Shown one piece after another: positions 14,382-17,511 of a DNA stretch of 17,511 bases. Every line of letters starts with the position of its first letter. The first letter of the stretch is position 1. The position numbers and the translations under genes are program-made. The stretch covers positions 1-17,511 of the forward strand of contig CAZOKO010000057.1 of NCBI GenBank assembly GCA_964580455.1. The letters run 5' to 3'. This DNA is from CAZOKO01 sp964580455. Lineage in GTDB: Bacteria > Desulfobacterota > WTBG01. Under the pieces are notes generated by a model. It did not search any database and was not told the DNA's origin. It saw nothing but the letters and a program-made list of their open reading frames with translations.

Positions 14382-15308
14382 ATGGAAACTCACATGAAAA
14401 GCGTTTATGCTGTTATCGTTTCATGGAACGGCATTGCATGGATACGGCAGACTCTAGAGAGTTTACAGCGAAGTACATTTCCTGTACGAATTGTAGTAGT
14501 CGATAATGCATCAACTGACGAAACTGTTAAAATAATCAGGGAATTTTACAATGAAGTCGAGGTTTTTTGCATGCCTGCTAATCTTGGTTTTGCCAAAGCA
14601 ACTAACCACGGCATTAGCTATGCACTGTCGCAAGGGGCTGACTATGTTCTACTACTCAATCAAGATGCGAAGGTTGATCCCTCAATGGTTGGTTTGCTTG
14701 TATACCTTTTAGAGAAGTATCCTGACTTTGGTATCGTGAGTCCCTTGCATTTGGATTATCAAGGGAAGGGGGTTGACCCAGTGTTTTTTCAGCACATGAG
14801 AGACAATATGTGTATGGTAACAGATGCCTTCTTTTCTAACTTACAAGAGATATATGAAATTCCATACATCAATGCGGCAGCATGGTTAGTTGCTCGACCT
14901 GTCTTCCAAGAGGTGGGGGGATTTGACCCTCTTTTTTTTATGTATGGAGAGGATCAAGATTACTGTCAAAGAATGAGATTTCATGGGTTCAAAATTGGGC
15001 TTGTGCCAAAAGCCATAGCGTATCACTGGCATGGTGGTGGGATTAATAGACCCCTTACCTTTAGTGAGCGGTATGTTCGTTACTATGCCGAAATGCTTCA
15101 CCGCCTCAAGCGCCCAGAACGATTCTTTATTAAAAGTGCGCTTGGTTTACTGCCGACTTGGACCCGGAGATTGGTTATCATGTTAATGGAGCTGGATTTA
15201 AGGGGGATACACGCAATTATTTTTTCATTTTTTAAGGTGATCTTTAATTTTCCTCGTATCTGGCGGCACTATGAATGTTGCAAACACCGGGGCGATTCCT
15301 GGCTTTAA
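14382..15308 (+). CDS. Glycosyltransferase family 2, rhamnosyltransferase-like (WbbL type)
   Basis: GT-A fold glycosyltransferase of 308 residues. Motifs in order: VYAVIVSWNG at 8-17, VVVDNASTDET at 38-48, NLGFAKATNHG at 67-77, LLNQDAKVDP at 91-100 where NQD replaces the DXD metal site, and INAAAWLVARPVFQEVGGFDP then FFMYGEDQDYCQRMRFHGF around 185-203 with the candidate catalytic Asp. This motif set is the one seen in WbbL-like dTDP-rhamnose:sugar transferases, so a rhamnosyl or deoxyhexosyl donor is a reasonable guess but unproven. The C-terminal 60 residues are hydrophobic and basic and may contact the membrane. ATG 14382 has AGG upstream; ATG 14394 four codons later is an alternative that matches the family N-terminus slightly better. 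Confidence 0.9.
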   Translation: METHMKSVYAVIVSWNGIAWIRQTLESLQRSTFPVRIVVVDNASTDETVKIIREFYNEVEVFCMPANLGFAKATNHGISYALSQGADYVLLLNQDAKVDPSMVGLLVYLLEKYPDFGIVSPLHLDYQGKGVDPVFFQHMRDNMCMVTDAFFSNLQEIYEIPYINAAAWLVARPVFQEVGGFDPLFFMYGEDQDYCQRMRFHGFKIGLVPKAIAYHWHGGGINRPLTFSERYVRYYAEMLHRLKRPERFFIKSALGLLPTWTRRLVIMLMELDLRGIHAIIFSFFKVIFNFPRIWRHYECCKHRGDSWL

Positions 15309-15427
15309 ATAAATAGATGAGACTAGAAATATATGGAGAGAGTGCCAGGATGGTAGGTTTGCGTTCTATGGTTTTACTAGTGGAACATTTTGACTTTATG
15401 ACAGCAAGAAAAAGTTTGGTTGCCTAA

Positions 15428-16546
15428 ATGAGATTACGTGTCTTGATGATCATTTCGTATTTTCATCCAGTTCTTGGGGGTTCAGAGCAGCAGGCCCTCC
15501 ATCTTGCTACTGGCTTGATTAAAAGGGGTGTACATGTTTCTGTTCTTACACGCAGAATAAAAGGATTACCTCGCTTTGAGCAGGTAATGGATATCCCGGT
15601 ATATAGAAGTATAAGGACAATACAATTTAATAAGTTGTTTGGTATAACTTACATATTATCTGTATTTTGGTTTCTCTGCAGGAAAAGAAATTCTTACGAT
15701 ATCATCCACTGCCATATTGCACAAGGATTCCACTCTATAGTAGCTCTCTTAATTAAAGCACTTTTCAAAAAAAAGGTAATCATTAAAGTGGCTGCTACCG
15801 GTCCTATAAGTGATTTTACAATGATTAAAAAGGTTGTTTTTGGAGACACTTTTTTAAATAAGCTAAAAAGTGCTGATAGGATCATTACTATTTGTTCTCA
15901 ATCACGACAGGAGGCGCTAGGGCAGGGGATTCCAGCTTCATCCATTATTCACATTCCAAATGGAGTAGATGTACACTATTTTAAGCCACTTTCTTCAAGA
16001 GAAGACAAAGAGAATAAAGTTATTTTTATTGGAAGATTGGATGCTATGAAAGGTGTACATGTTCTGTTAGAGGCTTTTAAACGGTTGAGAGATGAGGGGC
16101 TACAGGCTTGTCTGAATATTATAGGCGATGGCCCTGATAGAGATAAGTATGAAAGCATGACGAGAGATATGGACTTGAATAACTCTGTGAACTTCAGCGG
16201 AGAAATAAAGGAAGTAGTTTCTTTTTTGCGGAAATCCACCATGTTTGTTCTTCCCTCTTTATCAGAAGGGCTTTCAAATGTTCTCCTTGAGTCTATGGCG
16301 TGTGCACTTCCAGTTGTAGCAACAAGGGTTGGTGGTAATACAGATCTTATACAGGACGGTATAAATGGGATTCTCGTGGATTCAGAGAACCCGGGCCAGT
16401 TAAGTGAAGCCATGATGAAAATTTTAAAGGATAAAATATTAGCAAAACAATTGGGCGCAGCAGCAAGAAAGACGGTTGAAAGGAATTACTCAATAAATCA
16501 TATTATTGATAAATACGTAAAACTCTATAAGCAATTGTTGTCTTAG
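15428..16546 (+). CDS. Glycosyltransferase family 4 (group 1), canonical
   Basis: The most standard GT4 enzyme in the window, 372 residues. It starts MRLRVLMIISYFHPVLGGSE with the GGSEQQ acceptor-side loop at 18-22, then DIIHCHIAQGFHS at 91-103, ICSQSR, and the linker IIHIPNGVDVHYFKP. The donor domain follows with FIGRLDAMKGVHVLLEA, IIGDGPDRDKYE, PSLSEGLSNVLLESMA with EX7E glutamates at 280 and 288, then TRVGGNTDLIQDGING. The N-terminus agrees with ATG 15428. The 119 bases before it contain no recognisable gene, so a promoter there is possible, but I see no convincing -35/-10 pair. It is the last glycosyltransferase in the visible order and could add an outer or terminal residue. Confidence 0.93.
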   Translation: MRLRVLMIISYFHPVLGGSEQQALHLATGLIKRGVHVSVLTRRIKGLPRFEQVMDIPVYRSIRTIQFNKLFGITYILSVFWFLCRKRNSYDIIHCHIAQGFHSIVALLIKALFKKKVIIKVAATGPISDFTMIKKVVFGDTFLNKLKSADRIITICSQSRQEALGQGIPASSIIHIPNGVDVHYFKPLSSREDKENKVIFIGRLDAMKGVHVLLEAFKRLRDEGLQACLNIIGDGPDRDKYESMTRDMDLNNSVNFSGEIKEVVSFLRKSTMFVLPSLSEGLSNVLLESMACALPVVATRVGGNTDLIQDGINGILVDSENPGQLSEAMMKILKDKILAKQLGAAARKTVERNYSINHIIDKYVKLYKQLLS

Positions 16547-16597
16547 AAGAGAGAAAAGAGGTTATACGATTTTCGATATTGTTAAAGATAGTGGGTA

Positions 16598-17491
16598 ATG
16601 AGAATTAAACTTCATATACTAATTACTGTTATGCTACTTGGATTCCTTATTGGAGAGGTGTGCTATTTAAAGATCCTCCCGTTTTCTTTTGTGAAAATCT
16701 ATTATACCTCTGAGCTGAAAGATTTCAATAAGCAACCAACTAAGGCAATGACAGTTGAGTTAGATGGATATATGTTCAACTATCATGTGCCTCATGATTT
16801 GAAGCAGGATGTTTTATATGAGATAAAAGAGTTACTAGATGGTAGAGATCTCAATTCCGTACATACGTTGGTAATCATTGCAAATTGGGTGAGAAGTAAA
16901 TTGAAGTTTGGCGTACCAGATTATGATAGCGAAAATATTTTGGTGGAAGACATACTAAATAGTTCAAGGAATAATGATTTGAACGTATTGTGTGATTCTT
17001 ATGCTCGCTTATTTGTCATTGCATGTCAGTCACTAGATATTCCTTCAAGGATAGTGGAGTTAGAAGGTCATGTGGTAGCAGAGGCATTCGTTAGGACAAT
17101 TAATAGGTGGGTTATGATAGACACGACTAGAGGTTATTATATGTCAAAAGATGGAGAGCCTCTTTCAGTGGCTGAAATAGTTGTTTGTTATACACAGGGA
17201 GTCCCATTGATTCCGACTGTTTTTTCCGAACGCAGGGGTGATGATTCTTTATATGGAGAAGCGTATGAGATTAAATGGAGAGAGGTTTATCTGAATGGGC
17301 ATACTTTCATTTCTGATAAGAATATAGTAGATGTACCGAAGATATTCAACACCATTAAAAATACGCTGCAACTTCCAGTAGTAAAGATTCAGTTCGTAGA
17401 TCACAATTCAGTGCTGATAGGATACAAAGAAAAAATAGTAAGACGGATTATGTTTTTTAAGGGTCATCGTGTAGGAGTGTGGGTGATCTGA
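16598..17491 (+). CDS. Membrane-anchored transglutaminase-like (papain-like fold) protein
   Basis: A 297-residue protein with an N-terminal hydrophobic segment at about 5-24, preceded by basic residues, acting as a signal anchor or uncleaved signal, so the rest should lie outside the cytoplasmic membrane. The middle has the transglutaminase-core arrangement: NVLCDSYARLFVIACQSLDIPSRIV with candidate nucleophile Cys132, then LEGHVVAEAFV with His158, then RWVMIDTTRGYYM with Asp175. The spacing and the aromatic before the Asp match the Cys-His-Asp set of Transglut_core proteins, which may crosslink, cleave or amidate peptide or glycopeptide amides. Residues 180-297 have no motif I recognise. It begins 51 bases after the last glycosyltransferase in the same direction. 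Its substrate is unknown; bacterial members of this superfamily are often proteases and not crosslinkers. Confidence 0.82.
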   Translation: MRIKLHILITVMLLGFLIGEVCYLKILPFSFVKIYYTSELKDFNKQPTKAMTVELDGYMFNYHVPHDLKQDVLYEIKELLDGRDLNSVHTLVIIANWVRSKLKFGVPDYDSENILVEDILNSSRNNDLNVLCDSYARLFVIACQSLDIPSRIVELEGHVVAEAFVRTINRWVMIDTTRGYYMSKDGEPLSVAEIVVCYTQGVPLIPTVFSERRGDDSLYGEAYEIKWREVYLNGHTFISDKNIVDVPKIFNTIKNTLQLPVVKIQFVDHNSVLIGYKEKIVRRIMFFKGHRVGVWVI

Positions 17492-17511
17492 AGACTTAAA
17501 ATCAGTAAAAC

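Noticed and set aside
15309..15427. Short ATG frames in the 119-base gap before the last GT4 gene
   Set aside because: They are too short, lack ribosome binding sites and have no recognisable product.

Overview
The window is one dense block of co-directional genes, all on the + strand, and reads as the middle of a surface-polysaccharide locus (O-antigen, capsule or exopolysaccharide) exported by an ABC transporter. It holds 16 intact coding regions and one broken or partial gene at the left edge. I see no rRNA or tRNA gene, insertion sequence or CRISPR array, and no gene-free stretch longer than 300 bases. The DNA is moderately AT-rich. A Wzm/Wzt exporter suggests a Gram-negative-type envelope. 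The combination of moderate AT content, sulfotransferases and many glycosyltransferases would fit a planctomycete, a Desulfobacterota member or a related environmental lineage, but no marker gene fixes the taxon and this is a guess.

Layout. (a) 1-411: C-terminal remnant of a probable SAM-dependent methyltransferase, apparently frameshifted. (b) 412-2401: the export pair, a Wzm-type permease and a Wzt-type ATPase with a C-terminal glycan-binding-type domain, 1 base apart. (c) 2444-4206: two PAPS-dependent-type sulfotransferases in tandem. (d) 4247-7659: an atypical GT4 glycosyltransferase, then after a 168-base gap with an imperfect palindrome, an unassigned protein resembling an alpha/alpha-toroid, overlapping by an ATGA junction with another GT4 enzyme. 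(e) 7691-10454: methyltransferase, GT4 glycosyltransferase, methyltransferase. (f) 10464-16546: five more glycosyltransferases (GT2, GT4, non-canonical GT4-like, GT2, GT4), in a stretch that includes noticeably more AT-rich DNA. (g) 16598-17491: a membrane-anchored transglutaminase-like protein with an intact Cys-His-Asp set.

Inferred working model: eight glycosyltransferases build a heteropolysaccharide on a carrier in the cytoplasm. Two methyltransferases and two sulfotransferases decorate it, and one of those groups may be the terminal mark read by the Wzt C-terminal domain. Wzm/Wzt then exports the chain. The unassigned toroid-like protein and the transglutaminase-like protein are the parts that do not fit a textbook locus. 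The initiating sugar-phosphate transferase, nucleotide-sugar enzymes, PAPS synthesis genes and outer-membrane export components are absent and must lie elsewhere.
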